Origin: JAHEEM01 sp036396795
GTDB lineage: Bacteria; Pseudomonadota; Gammaproteobacteria; Steroidobacterales; Rariloculaceae
NCBI GenBank assembly: GCA_036396795.1
Contig: DASWKF010000084.1
Coordinates: 62,001-126,000, forward strand
Length of the DNA: 64,000 nucleotides
Reading direction: 5' to 3'
Shown here: positions 24,795-34,580 of the stretch, one piece after another
How the letters are laid out: each line of letters opens with the position of its first letter
Numbering within the stretch: position 1 is the first letter of the stretch
The notes under the pieces: model-generated
Databases searched by the model: none
The model's input: the letters and a program-made list of their open reading frames with translations, nothing else
Told to the model about the DNA's origin: nothing
Program-made: the position numbers and the translations under genes

Positions 24795-26357
24795 TCACGG
24801 GTCCGAGCTCGCGAGGCGTGAACGAATCCGTCCAGCGAGCTTTTCTCCCGAGAATGGTTGCTCCGTATCGACGCGTATCGTTCGAGCAAGCTCAGCCGGG
24901 TCGAGCTCATCGCGCGCGCCGATCTGATGGTCGAGCACGTCCAGATCGGCCTCGGACGCATCGAGTTGCCCGGCGAGCCTGGCCCGAATCCGGTCGCGTA
25001 GCGTCCTATCCGAAGCGATGCAGTCGAGAATCGCGAAGGGGACATCCAGCGCCTCAGCAAGCCTCGCGATACGCCGTCTCTGGTCGGCTTGCAAGAACGC
25101 CGCATCGAGGATGATGTTGAACCCCGCTCCGATGGCGGCTCGAGCATGGTGCTCGAGCGCGGCATAGGTCGAGGCTGTCCGCCGTTCCGAGTAGAGTCCA
25201 GCGCCCAGCTTCGAGCAGCTGCGTTGACGCTCTTCCAGACCGGCGAGCCTTTTCCTTTCCAGGTCACTGCGCAGCCGGATCGCGGGGAGCGCAGAGATCA
25301 ACGCCGTGCTCACCGTCGTTTTGCCGCTTCCCGACAAGCCGTGAGTCATGACAATCGCCGGCCGCTTCGGCCCAAGAAGCTTGCTGGCCAACGCCAGGTA
25401 GGGTCGGGGCGACGAGCTGCCGCTTGCAGCATGATTTCGCATCGTTTTGATGGCGCGAACCTTGGCTCGAACGACGGCTCTATGCGCGAGGTAGCCGTCG
25501 AGAACCATCAACCCGTCATAGTCGCCGGTCACTTCCAGATAGCGGTTGAGGAACGCGCAGGCGAGATCGATGCGTTCATGCGCCATCAGGTCCATGGTGA
25601 GGAACGCCGCCTCGTCGATGACGTCGAGCCACCGAAGGCCGGGGTCGAACTCCAGGGCGTCGAACGGCAGGATATGCCCGTCGAAATAGACGAGGTTCTC
25701 GAGGTGCAGGTCGCCATGCCCCTCCTTGATCGCGCCGCCGCGTTTGCGTTGATCGAAGACTGGAGCTAGACGCTCTGCGAGCGAAACGAGGCCCCTGTAG
25801 AGCACGCTGTCGGGCGCGAGCGCATCGGGCAAGCAGGCCACGGTTTCATCGAGGTTCTTCACGATCGTCGCGACGACGCTTGCCGATGATCCGTACCGGG
25901 TCTCCGAGCCTGCGGCCGGCAAGCCGAGGTGAAAGCGGCCGATGAGCTCGCCGAGCTCTTCGATCTCACCGTCGAGGCCGACATGAGTCTTGAGATATTG
26001 GTCCAAGCGGGACTGCGACGGAAACTCGTGCATCTTCACGGCATATTCGATCGCAGGAAGCGTTCCGAGGTCGGGATGCTCGGGCGTGCCGCCTATGGGT
26101 ATGACCTCGACGTAGAGCTCCGGCGCGAGGCGCCGATTAATCCGCAGCTCCTCCTCGCAGAAATGGCGGCGCTGGCTCAAGCTCGTGAAGTCGAGAAACG
26201 GCAGGCGCACGGGTTTCTTGATCTTGTAGGCGACCGCGCCCGTGAGCAGCACCCAGGAGATGTGAGTCTCGACGAGCCGGACGGACGATACGCCTGTTCC
26301 ATGGACCTTGGGGTCCAGGAGCCGCTCGATGAGGAGCTCGGCGCTAGCTGCGTTCAG
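24795..26357 (-). CDS. Bifunctional aminoglycoside-phosphotransferase-like / AAA ATP-binding protein
   Basis: A protein of about 520 residues. The N-terminal half begins VRLVETHISWVLLTG and has a kinase-like fold with EGHGDLHLENLVYFDG, as in aminoglycoside phosphotransferases. The C-terminal half is a P-loop kinase (MTHGLSGSGKTTVS). Proteins of this two-domain type are common but their substrate is not known. No ATG, GTG or TTG gives a sensible start. CTG 26357-26355 overlaps the stop of the upstream mutase gene as CTGA and has GGGAGG nine bases before it. Upstream readings would add a 43-residue Arg-rich segment with no family match. Confidence 0.82.
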   Translation of the reverse strand: MNAASAELLIERLLDPKVHGTGVSSVRLVETHISWVLLTGAVAYKIKKPVRLPFLDFTSLSQRRHFCEEELRINRRLAPELYVEVIPIGGTPEHPDLGTLPAIEYAVKMHEFPSQSRLDQYLKTHVGLDGEIEELGELIGRFHLGLPAAGSETRYGSSASVVATIVKNLDETVACLPDALAPDSVLYRGLVSLAERLAPVFDQRKRGGAIKEGHGDLHLENLVYFDGHILPFDALEFDPGLRWLDVIDEAAFLTMDLMAHERIDLACAFLNRYLEVTGDYDGLMVLDGYLAHRAVVRAKVRAIKTMRNHAASGSSSPRPYLALASKLLGPKRPAIVMTHGLSGSGKTTVSTALISALPAIRLRSDLERKRLAGLEERQRSCSKLGAGLYSERRTASTYAALEHHARAAIGAGFNIILDAAFLQADQRRRIARLAEALDVPFAILDCIASDRTLRDRIRARLAGQLDASEADLDVLDHQIGARDELDPAELARTIRVDTEQPFSGEKLAGRIRSRLASSDP

Positions 26358-27712
26358 GCCGGCTCGCCTCCCATTGCAGCAAGAAGCTCGGCGGTTTTTT
26401 CGCGCATGAGATCGGTGTTGCTGCGACTTTCGACGTTGAGCCTCAGCAGCGGTTCGGTGTTCGACGCCCGAACGTTGAAACGCCAATCAACGAACGCGAC
26501 GCTGAGCCCGTCGGCGTGCTCGACGGAAACGGCGCCGGCCGCGTATCGCCGCTCGATCCGATCCAGCACCGCAACGGCATCGCTCACTTTGCGGTTGATC
26601 TCGCCGCTCGCCGGAAACTTCGCCATTCTGTCGCGGACGAGACTGGAAAGCGGCAGATTGCGATCGCTCATGATCTCCGTGACCAGCAGCCAGGGAATCA
26701 TTCCGCTGTCGGCGTAAGAGAAGTCTCTGAAATAGTGGTGGGCGCTCATCTCTCCGCCGTAGATTGCGTTGCTGTCGCGCATTTTTTCCTTGATGAAGGC
26801 ATGCCCGGACTTGCTCTGAATCGCGCTACCGCCGTATTTCGCAACGATATCCAAGGTATTCCATGTCAGTCTGGGGTCGTGCACGATGCGCTCGCCGGGC
26901 GACTTCTGAAGAAATGCCTCCGCGAGCAGGCCCACGATGTAGTATCCCTCGACGAACTCGCCGAGCTCGTCGAAGAAAAAGCAACGATCGAAGTCTCCGT
27001 CCCAGGCCAAGCCGAGATCGGCGCCGTGCTCGAGGACCGGCTTCGCAGTGGCTTCCCGGTTTTCCTCCAGCATGGGGTTCGGCACGCCGTTGGGAAAGGA
27101 ACCATCGGGCTCGTGATGAATCTTGACGAACTCGAAGGGCAGATGCGGCTCGAGCAGGTCGATGACCGGACCCGCGCCACCGTTGCCGGCGTTGACGACG
27201 ATCTTCATCGGCCGTTGTCTGTCGAGATGGATGTACGACAGCAGGTGCTCGACGTAGGCCTGTCGAATGTCCAGTTGGTCGACGCTGCCGGTTCCCGCGG
27301 GCTTCGAAAAGTCGTTTCGCTCCGCCAACGCACGGATATCGGCGAGCCCCGTGTCGGCGCTGATCGGGCGTGCCTGCTCGCGGACGAATTTCATGCCGTT
27401 ATAGTTCGGAGGATTGTGGCTGGCGGTGACCATGATTCCGCCGTCGAGGCCGGCGTGAGCGGTAGCAAAATAGACGAGCTCGGTTCCGCAGATGCCGATA
27501 TCGAGCACGTCCACTCCGGAGTCATTGAGGCCCCTGACGAGCGCCGCGGTCAACGATGGGCTGGTCTTGCGAATATCGCGGCCCACCGCGACCTTACGCG
27601 GCTCGACGAAGGCCGAATAGGCGCGTCCGATTCGATAGGTGATGTCCTCGTCGAGGTCCTCGGGCACTCGGCCTCGCACATCGTAGGCCTTGAAGCAATT
27701 GATCGATGTCAT
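26354..27712 (-). CDS. manB: Phosphomannomutase/phosphoglucomutase
   Basis: A 452-residue alpha-D-phosphohexomutase of the CpsG/ManB type. It interconverts mannose-6-phosphate and mannose-1-phosphate (and often the glucose forms), feeding GDP-mannose and polysaccharide synthesis. The phosphoserine loop is VTASHNPP, the metal loop DGDFDRC, the sugar loop GGEMSAHHYF, and the phosphate-binding C-terminus RASNTEPLLRLN. It is the first gene of a two-gene leftward unit with the APT/AAA protein. It is divergent from bioA. Confidence 0.92.
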   Translation of the reverse strand: MTSINCFKAYDVRGRVPEDLDEDITYRIGRAYSAFVEPRKVAVGRDIRKTSPSLTAALVRGLNDSGVDVLDIGICGTELVYFATAHAGLDGGIMVTASHNPPNYNGMKFVREQARPISADTGLADIRALAERNDFSKPAGTGSVDQLDIRQAYVEHLLSYIHLDRQRPMKIVVNAGNGGAGPVIDLLEPHLPFEFVKIHHEPDGSFPNGVPNPMLEENREATAKPVLEHGADLGLAWDGDFDRCFFFDELGEFVEGYYIVGLLAEAFLQKSPGERIVHDPRLTWNTLDIVAKYGGSAIQSKSGHAFIKEKMRDSNAIYGGEMSAHHYFRDFSYADSGMIPWLLVTEIMSDRNLPLSSLVRDRMAKFPASGEINRKVSDAVAVLDRIERRYAAGAVSVEHADGLSVAFVDWRFNVRASNTEPLLRLNVESRSNTDLMREKTAELLAAMGGEPA

Positions 27713-27803
27713 AATCGCGGGTGGTAGTGGAAAGCGGGCAGTATACCTATACTTTGGCGCTCACGATGAGCTCGGTATCGTGCGCCGAGCCATCGATCAG
27801 GGC

Positions 27804-29072
27804 ATGTCCTGCAATGCGATGAGCACTTCCAAGCTGTGGCTTCCGTACTGTCAGATGCAGACTGCGCCGAAGCCTGAGCGCGTCCTCGCGACGAGCGGGT
27901 CCAGGATCATGCTCGAGGGCGGCAGGAGCCTGATAGACGGCATCTCGTCTTGGTGGACGGCATGTCACGGCTACAATCATCCGGCGATCGCGGCGGCCGT
28001 GTCGTCGCAGCTCGAGCGGCTGCCCCATGTCATGCTGGGCGGCCTGGTTCACGACCAGGCCCTGCAACTCGCAGCGCGGCTCGCAAGCAAGCTTCCCGGC
28101 GATCTCGAGCACGTATTCTTCTCGGAGTCCGGTTCCGTGTCGGTCGAGATCGGATTGAAGATGGCGCTGCAATTCTCGATCAATCGCGGGCAGCGCGAAC
28201 GCAGGCGATTCTTGAGCTTCCGGCATGCGTATCACGGCGATACCTTCGCCGCGATGTCCATCTGCGATCCCGAAGAAGGCATGCACCGGCTTTTTGGGGA
28301 TCTCGTGTCCGGCCAGATCATCGTCGACTTGCCGCGGGACGAGGCCGAGCTCGCCGAGTTCGAGCGTATCGTCGTCGTGCACCGGCGGGAGCTCGCGGGC
28401 ATAGTTCTCGAGCCTTTGGTTCAGGCCGCGGGGGGCATGAAGTTTCATGAGCCCGAAACGCTCGCGGCGATCGCCGCGATCGCGTCCCGCAATGGGGTGT
28501 TGCTGCTCTTGGATGAGATCGCGACGGGTTTTGGGCGCACCGGAACGCTGTTCGCCTGCGAGCAGGCCGACGTCGTGCCCGACATCATCATGCTGTCGAA
28601 AGCGCTCACGGGCGGCACCTTGCCTTTGGCCGCGACCGTCGCCACGGAGGAAGTCTACCGGGCGTTTCTTTCCGATTCCGCCGACAAGGCCTTGATGCAC
28701 GGGCCGACGTACATGGGCAACGCGTTGGCATGCGCCGCCGCCAACGCCTCATTGTCGCTGTTCGATACCGAGCCGCGACTCGAGCAGGTCGCCGCCATCG
28801 AAGCGCGGCTCCTGGAGGGACTAGGCCAATGCAGAGCGCTGCGTGGTGTCCACGACGTCAGAGTGAAAGGTGCGATCGGCGTCGTTCAGCTCGACCGCGC
28901 GCCGGATCACGACGCACTGCGGGCGCAATTTCTGGCCGAAGGTGTGTGGCTGAGACCGCTTCAGGACGTCGTCTACCTCATGCCGCCGTTCACGATCGAA
29001 GACGACGAGCTCGAGGCGCTGATGGGGGCCGTTCGCCGCGTGGTAGCGCGATGGAGCGCAACGCCGCGCTAG
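27804..29072 (+). CDS. bioA: Adenosylmethionine-8-amino-7-oxononanoate aminotransferase
   Basis: A PLP aminotransferase of about 422 residues that makes 7,8-diaminopelargonic acid. The N-terminus LWLPYCQMQTAP resembles the 'HPYT' start of BioA, followed by DGISSWWTACHGYNHP, which is diagnostic. Also present are FFSESGSVSVE, LLLDEIATGFGRTG, the PLP lysine in MLSKALTGG and MHGPTYMGNALACAAA. ATG 27804 or 27819 are both possible starts; the longer open frame upstream has no family match. It is separated from bioF-bioD by about 6 kb of unrelated genes. Confidence 0.92.
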   Translation: MSCNAMSTSKLWLPYCQMQTAPKPERVLATSGSRIMLEGGRSLIDGISSWWTACHGYNHPAIAAAVSSQLERLPHVMLGGLVHDQALQLAARLASKLPGDLEHVFFSESGSVSVEIGLKMALQFSINRGQRERRRFLSFRHAYHGDTFAAMSICDPEEGMHRLFGDLVSGQIIVDLPRDEAELAEFERIVVVHRRELAGIVLEPLVQAAGGMKFHEPETLAAIAAIASRNGVLLLLDEIATGFGRTGTLFACEQADVVPDIIMLSKALTGGTLPLAATVATEEVYRAFLSDSADKALMHGPTYMGNALACAAANASLSLFDTEPRLEQVAAIEARLLEGLGQCRALRGVHDVRVKGAIGVVQLDRAPDHDALRAQFLAEGVWLRPLQDVVYLMPPFTIEDDELEALMGAVRRVVARWSATPR

Positions 29073-29084
29073 GCGGCGACGCGA

Positions 29085-30935
29085 TCAGAACATCTCGGAA
29101 GCGTCGGGCTGGCTCGCCGTGCCGCCATCGTATCGGTTCGGTATGAAGTCGCCCGTAACCATATCCCGGTAGGACAGGCCCGGGGGGACCATCGGATACA
29201 CACTCGCTTCGGGGTCGATGATGACCTCGAGAAACGCGGGCCCCTCGAACGAGAGAAACTCCTCGATGACGGGCGCGACGTCGGCCTTGCGATCCAAGCG
29301 TTTCGCATAGCCGAAACCGTCGGCCTGAGCGGCTTTGACGAAGTCCTTCTTGCGCAGCGACTTATCGCTGCCCGAAAGCCGCCCCTTGAAGAACATTCGC
29401 TGCCATTGCATCACCATGCCGTCACCGTAATTGTTGAGAACCACGATCTTGACCGGCAAGTCATAAGTCGTGACCGTTTCGAGCTCACCGAGATTCATGC
29501 GGATGCTGGCGTCGCCGTCGAGGTCTATGACGAGCTTGTCGGGGCGAGCGAACTGGGCGCCGATAGCCGCCGGCAGCCCAAATCCCATCGTCCCCATGCT
29601 CCCGGACGTGAGCCATAGCCGCGGCTCGCGGAAGTCAAAGTACTGCGCGGCCCACATCTGATGCTGACCGACGCCGGTTGTAATGATCGCCTCGCCGCGA
29701 GTGATCTCGTTTATGGTTTCGATGACATAGTTGGGTTGAATCAAGGCGCTCCGCCGATCGTAGTTCAAGGTGTATGTCGCCTTGAGATCAGCGATCTCCT
29801 CGAGCCAGGCATCGTGCGGCGTCGACACGGCGTTTCGCCGGCCATAGGCAATCAGGTTTTCCAGCGCCCGTTGCAGCAGTCCGACGTAGTACCAATCCGC
29901 CGGCTTGACCTTGTGAATCTCGGACGGGTCGATATCGAAATGCAGTATCCGCTTGGCGCGAGGCGCGAATTTCGGCGGGTCACCAGCGACACGGTCGTCG
30001 AAACGGGCGCCGATGGCGATCAGCAGATCGCAGTCGTCCACGGCATAGTTGGCATACGCCGTGCCGTGCATTCCCAGCATGTGCATGCTCAACGAGTGTT
30101 TGGTATCGAAGCTTCCCAGCCCCATAAGGGTCATCGCCACGGGGATCTGGTAGTTGATCGCGAGCGTGCGCAGGGCATCGCTCGCCTGCGCGTTGATCAC
30201 GCCGCCGCCGGCGTAAATCAGAGGCCGCTTGCTCTTGGCGAGCATGTCGAAGAATTCTTCGCAACGCGCCTCGCCCAACTCGTTCGACCGCATCATGCCC
30301 AGACGGTAGTGGTAGCCGGGCATGGACAACAGCCCTTCCCCCTGGAACGGTCCGACCCAGTTCTGCACGTCCTTGGGCACGTCGACGACAACCGGCCCGG
30401 GCCGCCCCGTTCTGGCGATGTCGAAGGCGGACCGCATGGTCGATTCCAAGCGCTCGGGCTCGGTGACCAGGAACACGTGCTTAGCGACCGAGCCCATGAC
30501 GGCGCTCACCGGTGCCTCCTGAAACGCGTCGGTGCCGATGGCACCCGTGGCGACTTGGCCGCAGATGACGACGATCGGAATGGAGTCCGCCATGCAATCG
30601 CGGACCGGCGTCACGCTGTTCGTGGCTCCGGGACCGGAAGTGACGATTACGACTCCCACGCGACCGGTGGCTCGTGCGTAGCCGGAGGCCATGAACCCCG
30701 CGCCCTGCTCGTTCGCGGGAACGATCAGCGGCATCGGATCCCTGCCGTTCAGTTTATGGCGCTCGTTGTAGCGAAACACCGCGTCGTAGGTGGGTAAAAT
30801 CGCGCCGCCGCTGTAGCCGAAGATCGTCTCGACGCCTTCGTCGGCCAACACTTGAACAATGGTATCGGCGCCGCTCATATGGGTGCCGGCGAGCGGATGG
30901 GATCGAGCCATCTTGGCGTGGATCTGCGAGTCCAT
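29085..30935 (-). CDS. ilvB: Acetolactate synthase large subunit
   Basis: A ThDP-dependent enzyme of 616 residues that makes acetolactate or acetohydroxybutyrate for branched-chain amino acids. The catalytic glutamate is in NEQGAGFMASGYARATGR, the FAD-binding part has GARFDDRVAG, and the ThDP/metal motif is DLDGDASIRMN. The N-terminus is longer than usual by about 19 residues; ATG 30878 (MSGADTIVQ) would give the common start. It is on the opposite strand from the regulatory subunit gene instead of preceding it in one operon. It is convergent with bioA. Confidence 0.93.
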   Translation of the reverse strand: MDSQIHAKMARSHPLAGTHMSGADTIVQVLADEGVETIFGYSGGAILPTYDAVFRYNERHKLNGRDPMPLIVPANEQGAGFMASGYARATGRVGVVIVTSGPGATNSVTPVRDCMADSIPIVVICGQVATGAIGTDAFQEAPVSAVMGSVAKHVFLVTEPERLESTMRSAFDIARTGRPGPVVVDVPKDVQNWVGPFQGEGLLSMPGYHYRLGMMRSNELGEARCEEFFDMLAKSKRPLIYAGGGVINAQASDALRTLAINYQIPVAMTLMGLGSFDTKHSLSMHMLGMHGTAYANYAVDDCDLLIAIGARFDDRVAGDPPKFAPRAKRILHFDIDPSEIHKVKPADWYYVGLLQRALENLIAYGRRNAVSTPHDAWLEEIADLKATYTLNYDRRSALIQPNYVIETINEITRGEAIITTGVGQHQMWAAQYFDFREPRLWLTSGSMGTMGFGLPAAIGAQFARPDKLVIDLDGDASIRMNLGELETVTTYDLPVKIVVLNNYGDGMVMQWQRMFFKGRLSGSDKSLRKKDFVKAAQADGFGYAKRLDRKADVAPVIEEFLSFEGPAFLEVIIDPEASVYPMVPPGLSYRDMVTGDFIPNRYDGGTASQPDASEMF

Positions 30936-31131
30936 GTCACTTACCGCCAGGGTATGCTGCGCCCCGATTCCTGAGGTGTTTCACCGAGCCGCCGAGAGCC
31001 TTTGACGACGTATTCTGCTAGCTGCCTTCCCGAGTGTTGACGAAAAGTTTGTGCATTGCAATAGTTGTTGGTCTACGCCAACATTAAGCCGCTCCCGAGA
31101 CGGGGCGTATCCGCGGCCTCGAGCAGTTCCG

Positions 31132-31629
31132 ATGCGACACATAATATCGATTTTGCTGCAGAACGAGGCCGGCGCGCTGGCCCGTGTCGCAAACCTGTTT
31201 TCGAGCCGGGGCTTCAATATCGAGAGCCTCAACGTGGCTCCGACCAACCACGAAACCGTTTCCCGGCTCACGCTCGTGACGACGGGATCGGACGAGATTA
31301 TCGACCAGATTTCGAAGCAACTGGCGAAGCTCGTCGACGTCGTCAACATCGTCGATATGACCGACGACGACCATATCGAGCGGGAGCTGGCGTTATTCAA
31401 GCTTCAGGTCAGGCGTGCCAAGCGGGATAGGCTCGAAAAGCTGGTAAAGCAGTTCGGCGCGCGCATACTCGACGATCACGAGGGTCATTTTACGGTCGAG
31501 TTGATCGGAGGCCGGTCGGAGATCGATCGTTTCATGACCAAGGTCGGCGGCTCGGCGGACATTCTCACCGTCGTTCGCAGCGGCGCGATGGCCGTCGCGC
31601 GAGGAATGCCGATCCTCACGCCCACCTAG
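31132..31629 (+). CDS. ilvN: Acetolactate synthase small (regulatory) subunit
   Basis: A 165-residue protein with an N-terminal ACT domain (HIISILLQNEAGALARVANL, FNIESLNVAPTN) and the C-terminal IlvN/IlvH domain. It binds valine and controls the large subunit. ATG 31132 gives the standard start. It is 196 bases from, and divergent to, the large-subunit gene, and is followed 35 bases later by proB. Confidence 0.93.
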   Translation: MRHIISILLQNEAGALARVANLFSSRGFNIESLNVAPTNHETVSRLTLVTTGSDEIIDQISKQLAKLVDVVNIVDMTDDDHIERELALFKLQVRRAKRDRLEKLVKQFGARILDDHEGHFTVELIGGRSEIDRFMTKVGGSADILTVVRSGAMAVARGMPILTPT

Positions 31630-31664
31630 CCGCGACAGCCGCGTTTATTCTTCCGGGGGCGCAA

Positions 31665-32822
31665 GTGACAGCCGAACCTTCCAATGGGCAGCGTTTGCTT
31701 CAGGCACGGCGGGTCGTGTTGAAGATCGGCTCAGCTTTGCTCGTGGACCGCGGAAGCGGAACCCTGCACCGCGAATGGCTGGAGGGGCTGTGTGCCGACG
31801 TTACCGCGCTGCGCGAACGAGGTCAGGAAATCATCATTGTGTCGTCGGGCGCCGTCGCGCTCGGAATACGGCGGCTCGATATCGACTCCAGGCGCGCCCG
31901 CCTGCACGATCATCAGGCGGCAGCCGCCATCGGGCAGATACAACTCGCCCACGCCTACGAAGAGATGCTCGGGCGATTCGGGTTCACGGCCGCTCAAATA
32001 CTCTTGACGCTCGATGACAGCGAGAGCCGGCGCCGTTATTTGAACGCGGCCAGCACTTTGTTTGCGCTGCTCAAGTACGGCGCGATCCCGGTCGTCAACG
32101 AGAACGATACCGTGGCGACCCAAGAGCTGCGCTACGGCGACAACGACCGGCTTGCCGCCCGTGTCGCGCAGATGGTCAGCGCCGATTGTCTGATATTGCT
32201 ATCAGACGTCGACGGGCTCTACACCGCCGATCCGCAGCAGGATGCATCGGCTCGCCACGTTCCGGAAGTTCTGAAGCTGACCAAGAGCCATTGGGACATG
32301 GCGGGAGGACCGGGCTCGCGTGACGGGTCCGGCGGCATGCGCACCAAGCTCGACGCGGCGCGAATCGCAATGGGCGCCGGTTGCCAGATGATCATCACCT
32401 CGGGACGCGTGCTGCGCCCGATTCGCGCATTGCTGGATGGAGCTCGATCGACGTGGTTTCTTCCGGATTCGACGCCGAGGGCGGCTCGCAAACAGTGGAT
32501 CGCCGGCACGCTGAAGCCAAAGGGCGCGGTATCGCTCGACCGGGGCGCGGCTACCGCACTTGCGAGCGGGCGAAGCCTGCTGCCGGCCGGCATCACTCGC
32601 GTGGAAGGGAGCTTCGAACGCGGTGACGCCGTTCGGGTGCTGGATTCCGACGGCAACGAGCTGGGCAGGGGGCTGATCGCGTATGCGGCCGATGAGGCGC
32701 GGGCGATCATCGGTAAGCGATCCACCGCGATCGTGGATATACTGGGTTATCGTGGTCGGGACGAAATGATCCATCGCGACGATTTGGTCCTCACGCAACA
32801 ACAGACCGGACGAATATCTTGA
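31665..32822 (+). CDS. proB: Glutamate 5-kinase
   Basis: A 385-residue enzyme, first step of proline synthesis. It has an amino-acid-kinase domain (VVLKIGSALL, VSSGAVALG, VVNENDTVAT, GDNDRLAARVA, GMRTKLDAA) and a C-terminal PUA domain (about 290-375). The start is GTG 31665, with a G-rich element (CCGGGGGC) upstream. The stop overlaps the proA start as TTGA. Confidence 0.94.
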   Translation: MTAEPSNGQRLLQARRVVLKIGSALLVDRGSGTLHREWLEGLCADVTALRERGQEIIIVSSGAVALGIRRLDIDSRRARLHDHQAAAAIGQIQLAHAYEEMLGRFGFTAAQILLTLDDSESRRRYLNAASTLFALLKYGAIPVVNENDTVATQELRYGDNDRLAARVAQMVSADCLILLSDVDGLYTADPQQDASARHVPEVLKLTKSHWDMAGGPGSRDGSGGMRTKLDAARIAMGAGCQMIITSGRVLRPIRALLDGARSTWFLPDSTPRAARKQWIAGTLKPKGAVSLDRGAATALASGRSLLPAGITRVEGSFERGDAVRVLDSDGNELGRGLIAYAADEARAIIGKRSTAIVDILGYRGRDEMIHRDDLVLTQQQTGRIS

Positions 32823-34105
32823 GCCAGGCTCAGCAGGACATGGCCAACGATCTGCCGCATACGATGCAGCTGCTGGGCCGATCCGCCCGCGAAGCGTCGG
32901 CCGTCCTGGCTCGCAGTGATGCGGCGGCGAAGAACGCCGCGTTGAAGGAGGCCGCGGCGACCCTGCGTTCTCGGCAGGGCGAGATTCTTGCGGCCAACGC
33001 GCGCGATCTCGAACGCGCCAAGGCGCATCGCCCCGGGGCGGCGCTGCTCGATCGCCTGGCGTTGGACGCAAGTCGAATCGAAGCTATGGCACGCGGTCTC
33101 GAGGAGATCGCGGCTTTGAAAGACCCAGTGGGCGAGGTGATCGCCGAGTGGCAGCGTCCGAACGGGCTAAAGATTCAAAGGGTCAGAGTGCCGCTCGGTG
33201 TCATCGCGATCATCTACGAGAGCCGCCCCAACGTAACGGCGGACGCTGGAGGTCTCTGCCTCAAGAGCGGCAACGCTGTGATCCTGAGGGGAGGATCGGA
33301 GGCGGTTCGCTCCAACGAAATCATCCATGACTGCCTGCTGCGGGGTCTCGAAGCCGCCGGCCTGCCGCGGACCGCGATACAGCGCGTGCCGTCACAGGAT
33401 CGCGAAGCCGTCGGCATACTCCTGCGGGACATGGCTCAATACATCGACGTCATCGTGCCGCGGGGAGGCAAGCGACTCATCGCTCGCGTTCAACAGGACG
33501 CGAGGGTACCGGTCATCGGCCATCTGGAAGGGGTCTGTCACACCTACATCCATCGGGCTGCGGAGCTCGCAATGGCGAAGCGCGTCTGCTTGAACGCGAA
33601 GATGCGGCGTACCGGCGTCTGCGGAGCGACCGAGACCATCCTCGTCGACGGCGACATCGCGGACTCCCATCTCGGGCCTATCGTCAAGGACCTATTGGAT
33701 GCGGGCTGTGAGGTTCGCGGCGACGTGCGCACGCTCGCCTGTGATTCCCGAGTCAAGGCGGCGGCCGCGGATGACTGGGGCCGGGAATTTCTCGACGCGG
33801 TGGTGGCCGTACGGGTCGTTGCCGGCATCGATGAAGCCATGGCGCACATTCGCCGCTACGGTTCTGGGCACACGGAGGCCATCGTCACCGCGGACGACGA
33901 GGCAGCCGAGCGTTTCTTGAACGAGCTCGACAGCGCCATTCTCATGCACAACACCTCCACCCAGTTCGCGGACGGCGGAGAATTCGGTCTCGGCGCCGAG
34001 ATCGGCATCGCCACGGGAAGGGTGCATGCGCGCGGACCCGTGGGCGCGGAGCAGCTCACGAGTTACAAATACGTGGTTCGTGGTGAGGGACAGATCCGAG
34101 CGTAA
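32819..34105 (+). CDS. proA: Gamma-glutamyl phosphate reductase
   Basis: A 428-residue aldehyde-dehydrogenase-fold enzyme that reduces gamma-glutamyl phosphate, the second step of proline synthesis. Signatures are GVIAIIYESRPNVTADAG, GNAVILRGGSEA, GVCHTYIH, the catalytic Cys in RRTGVCGATE and GLGAEIGIATGRVHARGPVG. TTG 32819 overlaps the proB stop by four bases; ATG 32840 is an alternative. Translational coupling with proB is likely. Confidence 0.94.
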   Translation: MSQAQQDMANDLPHTMQLLGRSAREASAVLARSDAAAKNAALKEAAATLRSRQGEILAANARDLERAKAHRPGAALLDRLALDASRIEAMARGLEEIAALKDPVGEVIAEWQRPNGLKIQRVRVPLGVIAIIYESRPNVTADAGGLCLKSGNAVILRGGSEAVRSNEIIHDCLLRGLEAAGLPRTAIQRVPSQDREAVGILLRDMAQYIDVIVPRGGKRLIARVQQDARVPVIGHLEGVCHTYIHRAAELAMAKRVCLNAKMRRTGVCGATETILVDGDIADSHLGPIVKDLLDAGCEVRGDVRTLACDSRVKAAAADDWGREFLDAVVAVRVVAGIDEAMAHIRRYGSGHTEAIVTADDEAAERFLNELDSAILMHNTSTQFADGGEFGLGAEIGIATGRVHARGPVGAEQLTSYKYVVRGEGQIRA

Positions 34106-34114
34106 GCGGACGCG

Positions 34115-34366
34115 TTAGGCTCGTGTTCGCTCGACCGGCTCGAATACGAGCGTCGGACGGTCTCCTCGGCGGGAATAGAGATGCTCGCTGGCCATGTCGC
34201 GGAGCGCGCGGTCGCGCTCGCGTTCGGTTGAATACCAATGGAAGCGCTCCCAGTTCTTATCGATCAACGAGCTGAAAGTATCGCCCGGCGGAAGGCTGAC
34301 CTTGATGCCGAAGAGGCGCTCGCGATCATGTCGGCGATTGAGATTGTGAGAGTGACATATTCTCAT
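34115..34366 (-). CDS. Small conserved hypothetical protein
   Basis: An 83-residue protein, convergent with proA (9 bases apart). Its core LFGIKVSLPPGDTFSSL and WERFHWYSTERERDRALRDM resembles a family of small proteobacterial proteins of unknown function, with a conserved ending SRRGDRPTLVFEPVER. The first dozen residues are less certain, so the true start may be a little downstream. No signal peptide or membrane segment. Confidence 0.65.
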   Translation of the reverse strand: MRICHSHNLNRRHDRERLFGIKVSLPPGDTFSSLIDKNWERFHWYSTERERDRALRDMASEHLYSRRGDRPTLVFEPVERTRA

Positions 34367-34580
34367 CGAACGGTCTCTATTGTGCGCGAGCGTCGGTGCT
34401 GCGAGCGTTTGAAAGCGGTGATCATAGCGAGCGCGGTCCCACGGGGGTAGCCGGCATTGTATCCCCGGGAATCAGGGCTTCTGAGAGCTGGGTCGCCCTC
34501 GGGCGCCATGACCGGCCTGCTACAATTCGATCCTAAATCAAGCTCGAAGCCGGCGGCGCCGTCGGCCGGCGCGATTGGCC

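Noticed and set aside
29661..30797. 378-codon open frame on the plus strand opposite ilvB
   Set aside because: ilvB has complete family motifs on the other strand; this frame shows none.
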